DNA from: Erythroxylum novogranatense
Lineage: Eukaryota; Streptophyta; Magnoliopsida; Malpighiales; Erythroxylaceae
Assembly: GCA_029891385.1 (NCBI GenBank)
Contig: CM057230.1
Location: 55,345,414-55,409,413, forward strand
Direction: 5' to 3'
Length of the DNA stretch: 64,000 nt
Shown here in pieces: positions 22,937 through 34,570 of this stretch. Within the stretch, counting starts at the first letter, position 1. Each line of letters starts with the position of its first letter. A program made the translations under genes and the position numbers. The notes under the pieces were generated by a model. That model did no database searches and was not told the DNA's origin. It was given only the letters and a program-made list of their open reading frames with translations.

Positions 22937-25900
22937 CACTCTCGCAAGACACATACCTGACATCCTAAGTGATGCCCGAGTACGTACCTAACAAGGGTGA
23001 CATACTAGAACAGTCAAATTCTCGAAAACTCACTACAATTTTTTTTCATAAACAATTTTCATACGCGTACGTACGCAGAAGTCAATAATCAATTTCAGGC
23101 CCATTCTTTTCTTTCATAACATCAAAATCACATTTATTATTATTACACTCAAGATCATCCTCATTTACAAACCTTTCTACTTTGGAAGGTTATTACAAGC
23201 AGAAATATTCGAATACACAAGTTACAAGAATTGTAGAAGACTCAATTTGATACAAAAATAAGAAAATACAAATATAGACGCGAACTGATTCTGACCTCTA
23301 CCTCTTACTTGAATGCAATGGTTATATTCCCATTTGCCTAACGAGATACTTCTTCTGAGCCTGAAAAAATATTGCAAATTTTGGGTGAATTTTGTGAACT
23401 CATTGAGTGACCATCCTCGATGGCTCACTCAATCACAAAACACATATAGATCATGCAATCACTTAATTCACATCATTTCAATCATAATCAAATAGCATCA
23501 CATATCATTTTGATCACTTATTTCACAATTCACATTCAGAGCAGTCACACAGTTCATTTTGTTCATTTGAAACATACATATCAATTTTATATGCAATGCA
23601 CGTGAGACTTACTTTCATTTATTATTTTGTTGTGACCGAGTGACTATAACTGACCGTATTTATTATGGATATCGGGCTTATTGATAACTATTCTATATCG
23701 GGCTCATTGATAATTATCCCGTATCTATTGTGAATATCGAGCTCATTGATAACTATCTGGTATCCGTCGGGAATACCAAGCTCATTTTAAATAGTGAACC
23801 TTCGGCTCTTATACACTTTTTGAGCTTAAAGCTCTTTTTAACAATCTGAGCTTTAAACTCTTTTTCGGTGACTACTCCGGTCACAACTGCCTTTATGTTT
23901 CATGCATTCATGCAATGGAATGCATCACATTCATATATTTTCAATCAGTCACTTTCACATTCATCATCGGACCTTGGTCTGGCATTCAACAATTAAGTTG
24001 AGAATCACTTTTCATATTCAAATACATATTCACATTCAGAATACATTTATCATTGGGTCGTAGTCCGTTATTTAACATAAATGTTGAAAAACATTTATTT
24101 CTTCTCATTCACATACAAATAGCACTTCAATATCACATTTATGCATTAAGTCTTGGACCTTCATTGTCCGGCATCAACATAAGAAAATCACATTCATATC
24201 AATTATATTCACATTGTGTAATAATCATAACCGTAGTCATTCAATGCAGAAATGAAAATTCAAAACAAACAATGAAATAAGACCATCTAGGTCGACTCAC
24301 AATACGCTCCAGATTAGCATCTGTTTCCAAATTCTGGAAACGTCTAAATGCGAATGTTTATCTTGCACATCCAACTTGTGTAATACACACGTTGCACACA
24401 CATTAATGATCGCGCAATTATAAGCATTCATTTATGCACGCATGTGTATATAAACTATGTATAATACATGCTCAATGACAATCTCGGGTACTTTATCAAC
24501 TTCATATCTTATGCTTTTCATTTTATAAATCAATCACTCATCATTTCTTTTCTAGCATTACTTGCTCTAATTATCAAATTATCATTCACTTAAACTAGAT
24601 ACACCTTACTCCTCTTCTTTGAATCACAACCTCAGTCTTGTAAATATCTTTATTCCTAAACAAACTCACACCTTTGGTACTTTGATGTCACTTATTCATT
24701 CACTAATTTACCAAAATATTCACATATGTGAATAGTGAAGAGGAGAAACAGAGTATGTATATATATATGTGCAGTAAAAAGGAAAACAGAGTATATATAT
24801 ATATCAACTTTTTCATGATTTTCTGCACTCTCCCTATACACATTATCAATGATTTTTCTAACTCCAGAAAATCATTTCAACACCATCATATAACATATTG
24901 GTCATCAAATCCGAAAAGAAATCAACACATACGACATACCCGCAATTTCCTCACTCACTTTTCAGCAAACATGCATATCACTATTACATAACCATTTAAC
25001 GGTGAGCTAATGTTAGGCATGCTTCATCTAATACAAAAATAAAGAACTAGAAAAAGCTTACTTGTTTAAAGTTCTAACATCTTCAAAATCACATGAACCC
25101 TAATTCCTCATGCAACCATGTAGGTCATTGTAGAGGTTGGTAGGTTTTGATTTTCTTTGGGGTAAATGAAAGCAATAACAAAGTAGGAGTGGTGGTGGAT
25201 AGAAGAAAACAAAATTTTGCTCTGGTGGAGATTTGATGAGAAACTTTGTGTTATAAAAAAACTGGAGAAAGAAGCTTGTCTTTCAAGGTTAAGAAAACTT
25301 AACTTTAAAATTGGACAGTTGTCCACTTCTTAGCCTCTTATCCAATTTCTCATACTAACTAGTTCTATTTGAACTAGTTCTATTAACTCCCATCTTTTCA
25401 TTTCAATTACCTCCAATTTTTTCCAAACCTTCGAGTCTATTTTTCCATAATCAATTCAACAATGCTAACTAAGTAGTTCGGTACTAATTTCTCCTAGAAA
25501 ATGTTCCCCAATCATTTTCGGACTGTTCTTATTCTATTATGAAATAGTACATTATACTCAACTTCCATATGAAATTTAAAAGTCTTTGAGACGGAATTAA
25601 AATTCAAATTTTTCATATAATTTGTAGCCCTATTTCTCTATTTCACTCCAATTTAAAAATAATCTCATTTGGAATCCTACAGATCCAAATATAATCAAAA
25701 TACCGAAATATGTTCAGTAAAATAACACCAGTTCATACTATTCCAATAGATTCCCTCACTTTCACTCAATTAATCTTTTTCAAATTGATTCAAAATGCTT
25801 CCAATATTTGTGGAGAGATAGAATAATGTGTTAGGAATCTATTTGAATTAAGAATCAAGTCATTTGGAGATCTAGAGAAGGAGTTACTGTAGAAAGAAGC

Positions 25901-27454
25901 AAGACTACTTAGCTTGCAACTTCTCTCGGATGCAGAAACCATTAGGGAGCACTGTAGCATGAAGTGACAAATAAAGTTGTGAGTGTCAATTAATTGACAC
26001 CCATGGGCATGAGAGTGAGAGGTCACAGGCGTGAGTAACTCACGGGTGTGAGTGTGAGAAGTCGCTGGCGTGAGATATACAAACAAAAATTGGGTTGAAT
26101 TATTTAAGAGCACACTCACTACACCCATACCACTTTTTACATTCAATCTCTCTTAATTTATTTTAGATGACTATTATTTTTGATGAAGAGGTAGAACAAT
26201 GTCTTACGAGTCCAATGGTTCAAGTCTCATGTCATTTGTAGGTCGGAAGAAGAAGATATAGCCAAAAAACCAAAGGATGTTCATCAGCCTCTCAGCATTC
26301 CAAACTCGCGATCGTGCATGTGCACGATCGCAATTTTCACCTTTAAACTTCTAAAGTCGCGATCGTGCATATGCACGATCATGACTCTCCCATAAAAATT
26401 GCAAAGTCTAGATCATGTATATGCACGATCGTGACTTTCCTAAAAAAAATTGCAAAGTCGTGATCGTGTATAAGCACGATCATGACTTTCCCCTAGTCGC
26501 GCATCCCTTCAAACAGCCTTAACTTTTGATCCAAAACTCCAAAAATTGCAAAATTTATATAAATAAAAATATCAAAGAAATTTTTTTTATCAAAATCTTC
26601 CTAGATTAATACAGTTTAATCATGGAAGTTCATATCGCAATTTTACCTCTCTTTTCTCTTTTCCTTATTTCATTCCCAACCAACTTCTCTAATGTGTCTT
26701 CCTTCACTAATTCCGACACTTCAATTTTCATTTCTAGACTTCCTACTCCATTTCCATTCAACTCATTTACAACACATTCATAGTACCCCTAATTATGCAA
26801 GTTTACTCAAAATTCTCAAAATCATCAAAAACCAGATATCAATTATTCAACTCCCCATGTTCTGCATTTCACCATTCTCTGCATTTCAACCTTTTTGTAC
26901 ATTCTCTAATTTTCTTCTCAAGTTTCAATTTCAATAATCTTTCTCATCTCAGACCATCATCTTACAACTACTCTTCAACTCTAAAATCATTCTTTTATTC
27001 ATCTGTAATTTGTCTCTAATTTTCACAATTATTCTCTAAAAAATTCTGAAGTCGACTTCCAAATTTTCTTCAATATCATTTCATTCATTTCTATTTTTCA
27101 TATATCAATTTACTTGCCGATTGGCATTTTCCTATTACAATAATATCCCATAATTTTTGGACATTATTCCAATAATTTACCAAAATTAAAAATTAACAAT
27201 TACATTTACCAATTAAATTTCTAATATAATAGATTCACAATTCTCAACAATATCACATTACAATGCAACTATACCCAGAATGTCAATGAGTGCATATATA
27301 GTTATTTTAAATGTATGCAAAATATCCAAATTTACATGTGTGTATGCTAACAATATGCATAAGTATGAAAAATGCATTTTTCCTAATCTCTCATTGATCT
27401 CACATGTACTTTACTTTTAGGTTCTAACTCTTAATATGGGGACGAGATATTACA
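22937..27454 (-). repeat. 4.5-kb gypsy-type LTR, probably solo
   Basis: Perfect 5-bp duplications AGATG flank the unit (22932-22936 and 27455-27459). On the minus strand it starts TGTAATATCTCGTCCCC and ends GGGGTGCTATA, so the terminal CA is mutated to TA. The first part matches the 3' LTR at 61541 (19 identical bases at 27270-27288 versus 61693-61711, at similar distance from the start), which follows a gypsy pol tail. No primer site, polypurine tract or pol lies inside, which favours a single LTR. At 4.5 kb it is long even for chromovirus LTRs, so a later insertion inside cannot be excluded. It contains the palindrome array at 26308-26482. Confidence 0.7.
26308..26482. repeat. four tandem 50-bp units each with a 20-24-bp palindrome
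   Basis: Units start at 26308, 26359, 26409 and 26459. The first has 11-bp perfect arms around a 2-base centre; the second contains the perfect palindrome GATCGTGCATATGCACGATC; the third and fourth are decayed by a few changes. The spacers share AAATTGCAAAGTC. The array lies within the 4.5-kb LTR. Confidence 0.9.
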
Positions 27455-27832
27455 AGATGAACAATAAAAATTAGTGGTGGCTACTGGAATAAATAAGAAA
27501 GGAATAAGCAAGGAATAAAAAACTATGGTCAAATAATAACTTGAATTACTTTATCCAAAAAATTTGTAGATTTAATATGCCTAGTCTAAAATGTAGATCT
27601 AGGCATAGTTAAATTGAAGACATGGAAGGGAGAGAACACCAACAAAAGTGGCCAAAGTGTTATGTACATTGGGGAACCTTTGACTTAATAGCTATCATAC
27701 AGTATACCCAAACCATAACTTAGAGAGAATACAAAACATATGAAGAAATTTAATTATGAAGAACTTGGTCATACTTTGTACGCATACCTCACTACTAGTG
27801 GGTTTAATATTTACAATTGTGATGATTATATA

Positions 27833-29857
27833 TGTAACACCCCAAATTAGGGGTTAGCATATTAAACAACTTTAGTCCGATTTATGTTATGTCTCTTTGA
27901 CATTTTGGCATGCATTCATGGCATTTTCCGGGTACATTAGTTTAATGACACTTCAGATTGATTTGGACTGTATTAAGATAATTTTAGTAATTTTTGGATA
28001 CTTCGATGATTTTTAGAAATTGTTGGTGACGTATTTAGTATTTTTTGAACAATTATTTGGAAGTCATTATTTTATGACGGAATTTTGGTGAATTTTGGAA
28101 GTCATGCAGGAATTCGGGTATTTGTTTGTTCTAAGAATTCATAAGTGTGTTTTTGGGTAATTAACTATTCATCCAATAGTACTAATTGAATAAGTGGACA
28201 AATATATACGGGTTGATTAATTATTTTGAGACAGAACCGATAACGTTCATCGGTGTTGTTCCGCAGCTCTGTCAGTCTGATTTCGATCTGCTTTTCTGCT
28301 GCAGATCATGAGGTTAGTCCTTTTGATAATGAATCTATGGTCTGTTCTTGTCCTTTATAAGATAGTCGGATGAGATCTAATATTGGTAAAAGAAATTTTT
28401 AGATCTATAAGATTTGACGATTTGGATGATTATGATAGGTTAGATTTGTTAAATAGGTTAGTTTTTAAGTGATAATGCTAAAAGAATTGAGAAGAATTGA
28501 GAAGAAAAGAAAGGAAAGTGAAAAAAAAAAGAAATTTTCGGAAGTCGAAGAAGATGATGAACAATGCAGCATAGTGATGAACAGTGTATAGTGAATAGTG
28601 AACAGTAATAATATGTATTTGTGAATAATAATACGTATTTTTGAGCAGTATCCGTACGTATTGTGAATAGTAATAATACATATTTGTGAATAGTAATACG
28701 TATTTTTGAACAGTAGAATTTCGGAAATTTGCATGAACATGCATCATGTATCATACAGTAATTATGCACAATAATAATTTGTATCTGTGTTCCCTATTAT
28801 AGAGGAACGACCACTGCCAGATATTGCCGGGACTTCGAGGCAATAAATAGTAAGGGCGATTTAAGGTCAGTAATCAGGACTTTCAGTAATGTCAATAATT
28901 TCAGTAAGTAATACCGGTAATTTCTGTAAGTCATTTTAGTAAGTATATCGGTAATAAATAAGAGACCAGAGACGGTCTCACTTTGATTTTTTCTGTACTG
29001 AATTGTGTACTGGTCCGGACAATGAATGTCTGCGTGCTCATATGTGCTGTACTGATTGTGTACTGTTTCGGATAATGAACGTCCGAGGCGATTGTTGCAT
29101 GTTTATTTTATTGGAAGTGCTAATTTATTGCACATGAAATGTCTGGATTGATTTGTTCTGTCCGAGTTGTGGGTAAATAGGCATGCCTAGAAGGGTCTGT
29201 AGCGCTTCTGTGACACTTCGGTGTCGAGACTTCGGTCTTCTGTGACACTTCGGTGTCGAGATTTCGGTCTTCTGTGGTGTCTTCTGATATGGACACTTCG
29301 GTGTCGAGACTTCGGTCTTCTGTGACACTTCGGTGTCTTCTGATATGGACACTTCGGTGTCGAGACTTCGGTCTTCTGATAAGTCCCGTTACCCACTTCT
29401 ATTTTATGGACTTTTGCTTTGTTTTGTCTGTTAATGATAACATCTGTTATGAAGTGCATTTTGCCTGCCTGAGTATTAATCTCTGATCTCTGAATGCATG
29501 TTGATATCGTTATTGTGAAAAGAAATTGGTTAAATTAGATAAATGATTACTCACTAAGCTATAAGCTTAGCACGGTGGATTTGCCTCGTGTAGGTACAGA
29601 GCAAAGAGATTAAGGACTGGGACAAGTCAACCGCAGTGGTCAAAGGAGTCAGAGTTTTTGTGTCACTCGAATATGTATTTTGTTTGGTTTATTTGGGCCT
29701 GTACATATTCTTTGGATTTGTTTCTGGAAAGTCTGAGATGTATTATATGTGTGTTAAACTTAGATTTTAAAACAATGCATATGTGTAATGTTTGATTTTG
29801 TTTGTTCTGTCTTGGGTGGCATCCATATATCCTCCCAGGGGGTATTTGGGTGTTACA
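27833..29857 (+). repeat. solo gypsy-type LTR (2025 bp)
   Basis: The unit starts TGTAACACCC and ends GGGTGTTACA, a perfect 10-bp terminal inverted repeat, and is flanked by 5-bp duplications ATATA (27828-27832 and 29858-29862). No primer site or pol is present. Near 29545-29602 it has the CTCACTAAGCTATAAGC...GGTAC block also seen in the other gypsy LTRs of this window. Orientation is taken from that block. LTR-LTR recombination is the usual origin of such units. Confidence 0.9.
29205..29385 (+). repeat. minisatellite inside the solo LTR
   Basis: Units made from TTCTGTGACACTTCGGTGTC and GAGACTTCGGTCTTCTG repeat about five to six times with variant units that add TGATATGGACACTTCGG. The short GACACTTCGGTGTC element is itself a 14-bp palindrome. 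Confidence 0.88.
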
Positions 29858-31030
29858 ATATAAGTGATCATTTGACTTGAGATCTCTAAAGTTATCTTGT
29901 ATAGAAATTGCTATGTTTCGATATTACTTATCATCTGTTTTAGTTAAGGATAACTCAATCGATAGTAATTGGATATAATATGAACTATATAAAGGTATTT
30001 AAGTGATCAAGATATGATCCATCTCCCTAAAGTAAGTAGAAAGAATGTTAAGTTGTTTTCGATTAGTGTTGATCTAAAAATTCTTGATTGAGGTGGAGTG
30101 TTGTTTTGTAAATAGTTTACAAATATCATTAATTGAAGCAATAACTGATGATGGAGAACTAATATGATTATACTGAAAATAGAGTAGATATTAGTTTCAT
30201 GCTTTATGTTTAATCGAAACATTGTATTATAAAAGAATTAAATTATATAAAAAATCATGCACGGAAAGATTAGCTAAAACCACTTTGATATTCATAAATA
30301 TTTGGATAGTCATGATATGTTGTTAGATAAATTAAAAGAGTTAATCAAAACCACCTTGATAATCTTGATCTATAGATATAAATTATTTAATTAGAGAATT
30401 AAAAATAGATTAAAAGAGTTTAATTTATCTAATCCTAAATATGATTTACGCTTATGATTTATATCTATTGTCAACATATTTAGGAAGCTAATAGGTAACA
30501 CATAAAGAACGAGTTAAATAGAGAAAAGATATTTTAATCAAGTTAGACTTGAATATAAAGTTTGAGAAACTTAATGAGTTAATATGAGATATTTACTAAA
30601 TAAGGATAAATATGAGATGCTAGATCTTATTTGAGCATAACAATTATTTAATTAGAATTATTTGTAATTTTAATTAAAGTTTAATTGAAATTAGAATTTA
30701 ATTTCAATTAAATTACCAAAATGTTCAAAGCTTATTATAAATAGGCTTAAGCTCTAATAGAGTTAACACTCCTTGTTTAATCTTCTCTGTAATAGTTGTA
30801 AAGTTCTTTTAACTCATTCTGTGGATACCGTTAGAAGCTGGATACTTGTACAGCTATGGCGGTTGAGATGAGTTAGTTTTAAAAACGTTTCGAAGGATAC
30901 GACAAGAAAAGAGTTAAGTTTCAGAACAAGGTATGAATTATGATTTTTACTTTATTATGATTTAAGTGATAATCATGTTATAGAATTTTAGTGATCTATA
31001 AACAAATTTTTTTTGTCATCATTCCACTGC

Positions 31031-33225
31031 GATCAAGAATAAGTCAAGTCTCAATTTACTAATAGACCCTTGTATTAAGGTAACGAAGTTTTGCAAATGA
31101 GAATATATAACTGCTTAAGGACATATGGCAGTAGACCCTAACAAGGAATATTATCAGAAAAAGACACTTCTAACATTATTCGTTCTAATTATATAAAATT
31201 TAAAATTTTGGATATTTTAATTAAAAATTTTAAAAAGTTGTCAATAAAATAAAAATACTAAAAAAAAGTTTGACACTTTCTACTTGTTACCGCTAATTTA
31301 TAATTATTACAACACCAAAACATTCTTCCAATAGAAACTAGTTTTTAATTTAAATAAAATTTTATATATCGTTTATTTTTCATTTAAAGTAGAAAAGTAA
31401 AGTGATAAAATAGAGAAGAAAACTATAAAAGCAAATTTCGGATAACTAAAAAGTCTCTGGGGACAGAAGTCAGAAGCGGCACAAAAGAAAACATGTGCAC
31501 ATCGTGACTCAAATGCGATAAACTTGAGAATTTGCATACTTGTATATTTTCTGAAAAACCTAATCGAAAACTTGTTTCTGAAACGCGTTCTCCTAATTGT
31601 TGCTTACATACAAGTGGAATAGTTGCCATATCATTCTTTTGGCTTCTTAATTTATGAGTAAAAATTGGATTCATATTTTGAGGTTAGGGGTGCCTTTATA
31701 TTTTGAAATATATTCAATTTAAAATTAAAATATTGACATTGAGGAATATGTTTTATTCATGACTTCCATTAGTGCTTCTATTGCCTGTAGCGTATTCTTA
31801 TTTTGACCTGCCTTTTTATTCTTTTAAAGGTCATCACTTGAGAATATAACTTGTAGGATACCACAGCCACAGGGCACAAGCTAATCCATGAAAGCATGTT
31901 GTTGTGGAATTGTTTTTTTAGGCACTCCCATCCCATTTGCGATGATGGGGCTGCAAAGCTTTGTACCATCACATGTACCGTGTGTAGAACTGTCTGTCGC
32001 CACTCGAACAACCCTACTTTCCCATTTTCTTTCCTTTCCTTGGTTGTGGTGATTGGGTGAAAGAGGATAAGCTCATGACCATTCTCATCATCTTCTGCTA
32101 AAATTATTCCATGTACATGATCACCTCGCATCCATCAAACCTTCAAGACAAATTAAATCCATATTTTAATATCTTCTCATTTTGTTGTCAATGCCACATA
32201 GCTTGCTTTGTCCTATAATAATATTTATAATAATAATGTTCGGTGGGTGGTGCATTTGAGATTAATCGTAGTAGTGAATTGCACGCATGCTTGCTTTTCT
32301 TTGCTTACGTCTGTCCTTAAGGTCGTAATCCACTAGCTAATCTGCATATTAAAATGCGTTTTAAGGCACTGTAAACATCTCGTCACTAATTTATTGGTTG
32401 ATTTACCACAGGACCCTCCCAATCCATTAGTTAGGTCTCTGCGTGTCCACCATGGGAATGCCGGAAAATGATTTCCTATGGATTGCGGATCATTTGATGT
32501 TTATATATATAAGGTAAGGTTTCGTAATTCGTGGTACCACCATCATACAAGTCCCAGCGTAGCCAAACCCGCAACCAATGGACGTGCCACAGAATGATCT
32601 GTCCCCATCTTGGGAAATTCATTGATTTAAGGCCACATCTTAATTAGTTAAATTTTATATTTCTTTGTGATTGGCTTTGTTTCCCTAGTGATTCTCATGC
32701 CATCTGTCGTCTCAAGAACAAATGGGCATTAACAAGGAGTAATTTTCTATCTTCCCTGTTAATTAATGTTCATATCATCTTGTAACGATGATTGGAATTC
32801 ATAGACTGGGGACTTCCAATTTGATGAAGGTTCTCGCAAGTACCAACAGCCACAAGCCCCTATGCCCCACCATTAATTAATAACATTAGACAATTCGCTA
32901 ATGACACTAGTGCATGTACTCGATACGGGTAATGTGGAAAACCCACAATGCTCTACTTACCATCATTATCGTTTTCTTTGAAAGTAACTTTATTGAACTG
33001 ATGTAAGCATGTCAACCTCAAAGCTTTTACTATCTCCATTAGCGACGTTAATTGCATCACCTGAAGTTTAAGGCGAGTTAAAGAACAGCTGCGGTTCTGT
33101 TTCTACCATTGTTTAAATGATTGTTCATTGGTTTTTGCTAGTCAAATTTTTTAGTTTACGTTATTGCAGCAATTGATTGCAATTTTAATGTATGATAATA
33201 ATATTATTTAATAAATAAAAGATAT
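31031..33225. other. spacer, no supported gene
   Basis: A minus-strand frame at 31778-32131 (117 codons) is the longest and has near-normal composition, but its N-terminus (MRGDHVHGIILAEDDENG) and the rest match no family I know and no promoter or splice context supports it. A 15-codon frame at 32578-32625 is probably chance. Bases 31170-31400 are extremely AT-rich. Confidence 0.4.
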
Positions 33226-33339
33226 TTTTATCTTTATGTATTAAGTTAATTAAATTTGATGTTTTAATATTAAGGGTAAATTTTTTATCTTTATATATTA
33301 AGTTAATTACATTTGATTTGATGTTTTAATATTAAAGAC
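33226..33339. repeat. tandem duplication of about 56 bp
   Basis: Two adjacent copies (33226-33276 and 33282-33339) share TTTTTATCTTTAT(G/A)TATTA, AGTTAATTA and TTTGATGTTTTAATATTAA. The second has an extra TTTGA. Confidence 0.75.
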
Positions 33340-33519
33340 AAAATTCCTAGAATCATTATTTTGTAATTGAAATTATGATGAGATTATAATTATAAGATTT
33401 AATTTATATTTATATATTATTTCTAAATATTTTTAATTGTAATTTAATCAAGACAGATATTGATAAAGCGATAAAATTAGCACACATTATATTTCTTTAT
33501 TATAAAAAAGTAATTGATA

Positions 33520-34570
33520 TCATAAATTAAAGTATAAAATACATAAACTAATATGTGATGCTTATTAGAGAATAAATTCAATTTGAATCGACCCTTTACT
33601 ATGAGGATTTCAAATGAAATATTACTTATACTTATGTAGATTTCTTTATAATGATGATTGTATAATTAATCTTTATATTTGAAATTATCAATGTATCTCA
33701 TGCGAGAATTATTGTATTTTAATACTACTTATGAATTATCCTAGGTTAATTCAACAAGAATACTTGGATACAATATAAACCATTTGGAGATAGTTGAGTA
33801 TGTCAATAAACGATTCGTTATTGTAAAGTGATTAGAGATAATGCTATATTATTCTTGATTAGTAGTGATTTGTAGAATGCTCTAGCCAAAGTGAATTAAT
33901 ATTTAAAAGGTGTTTTCAAGTATCAATTACTAATTAGTAAGAAAGAACATAATTGGATGCAAAAGAATAGATATTATATCTATACTCTACCTAATTGAAA
34001 CATTAGAGGACTAAATGATTAAATTATACATCATAACTATGCATGGACAGATTGATATTCCTAATATTTGAGTGATCATGACATGTTGCTAGATATTAAT
34101 CTTAATTTATAATTATAAATTGTTTAATTGAAGAATTAAAGATAAATTAAAAGTAGTTTTAATTTATTTAATTCTAATTGACAACCATTTTAAAATATAA
34201 TTTTGATTCTAAGTTAGAATCATAATTATAATTTAAAATTATGATCAAATATAAGATAATTGATTTTATTAAAATTAATATTTGATTTTAATAGAAATTG
34301 AAAAGTTGTTTTTTTAATAAATAGAAATAAACATAAGAAAGTTAGCACTCCTGCTTAATTTCTTTCAAGAGTTGAGAAACTGCTTTGTAGATGTTGTTAG
34401 AGTAGACACGTAAACAATTGGTAGTTGAGATATCGAAAAGTTTAGAAAAGATTTTAACAGAAAAATTAAATTAGGTACGATTTCATATTTTATGATTCTC
34501 TTTTAATTATTTAATTATTCGGATCTAATAGTAAACTGTAAATTTTTTTCCACCAGATAGTTTCTAACAA
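33520..34570 (+). repeat. dispersed repeat, copy 2 (uninterrupted)
   Basis: Diverged homologue of copy 1 at 27725-31030. It reads through the point where copy 1 carries the solo LTR (GATGATTGTATAATTAATCT near 33648-33668). It is non-coding and AT-rich. The 3' part shares GTTAGCACTCCTGCTTAATT and a T-rich end with copy 1. Confidence 0.6.

Larger units (their letters stand above)
27725..31030 (+). repeat. dispersed repeat, copy 1 (split by solo LTR)
   Basis: With the solo LTR at 27833-29857 removed, this matches 33520-34570 along most of its length. Shared points include GATGATT(A/G)TATAA, CATG(A/C)ACGGA-like and CATGCA(C/T)GGA blocks, TTA(A/G)CACTCC and the T-rich end. It is AT-rich and non-coding. 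It may be an old LTR or another non-autonomous retroelement; I could not assign a family. The outer edges are approximate. Confidence 0.6.

Noticed and set aside
23640..23800. Short repeats around ATCGAGCTCATTGATAAC
   Set aside because: Real but imperfect and contained in the 4.5-kb LTR; not listed separately.
26308..26482. CRISPR-like array of palindromic repeats with spacers
   Set aside because: The spacers are near-identical, the sequence is within a plant LTR, and there are no cas genes.
31778..32131. 117-codon minus-strand frame as a novel gene
   Set aside because: No recognisable domain, no homologous copy in the window, no supporting promoter context.
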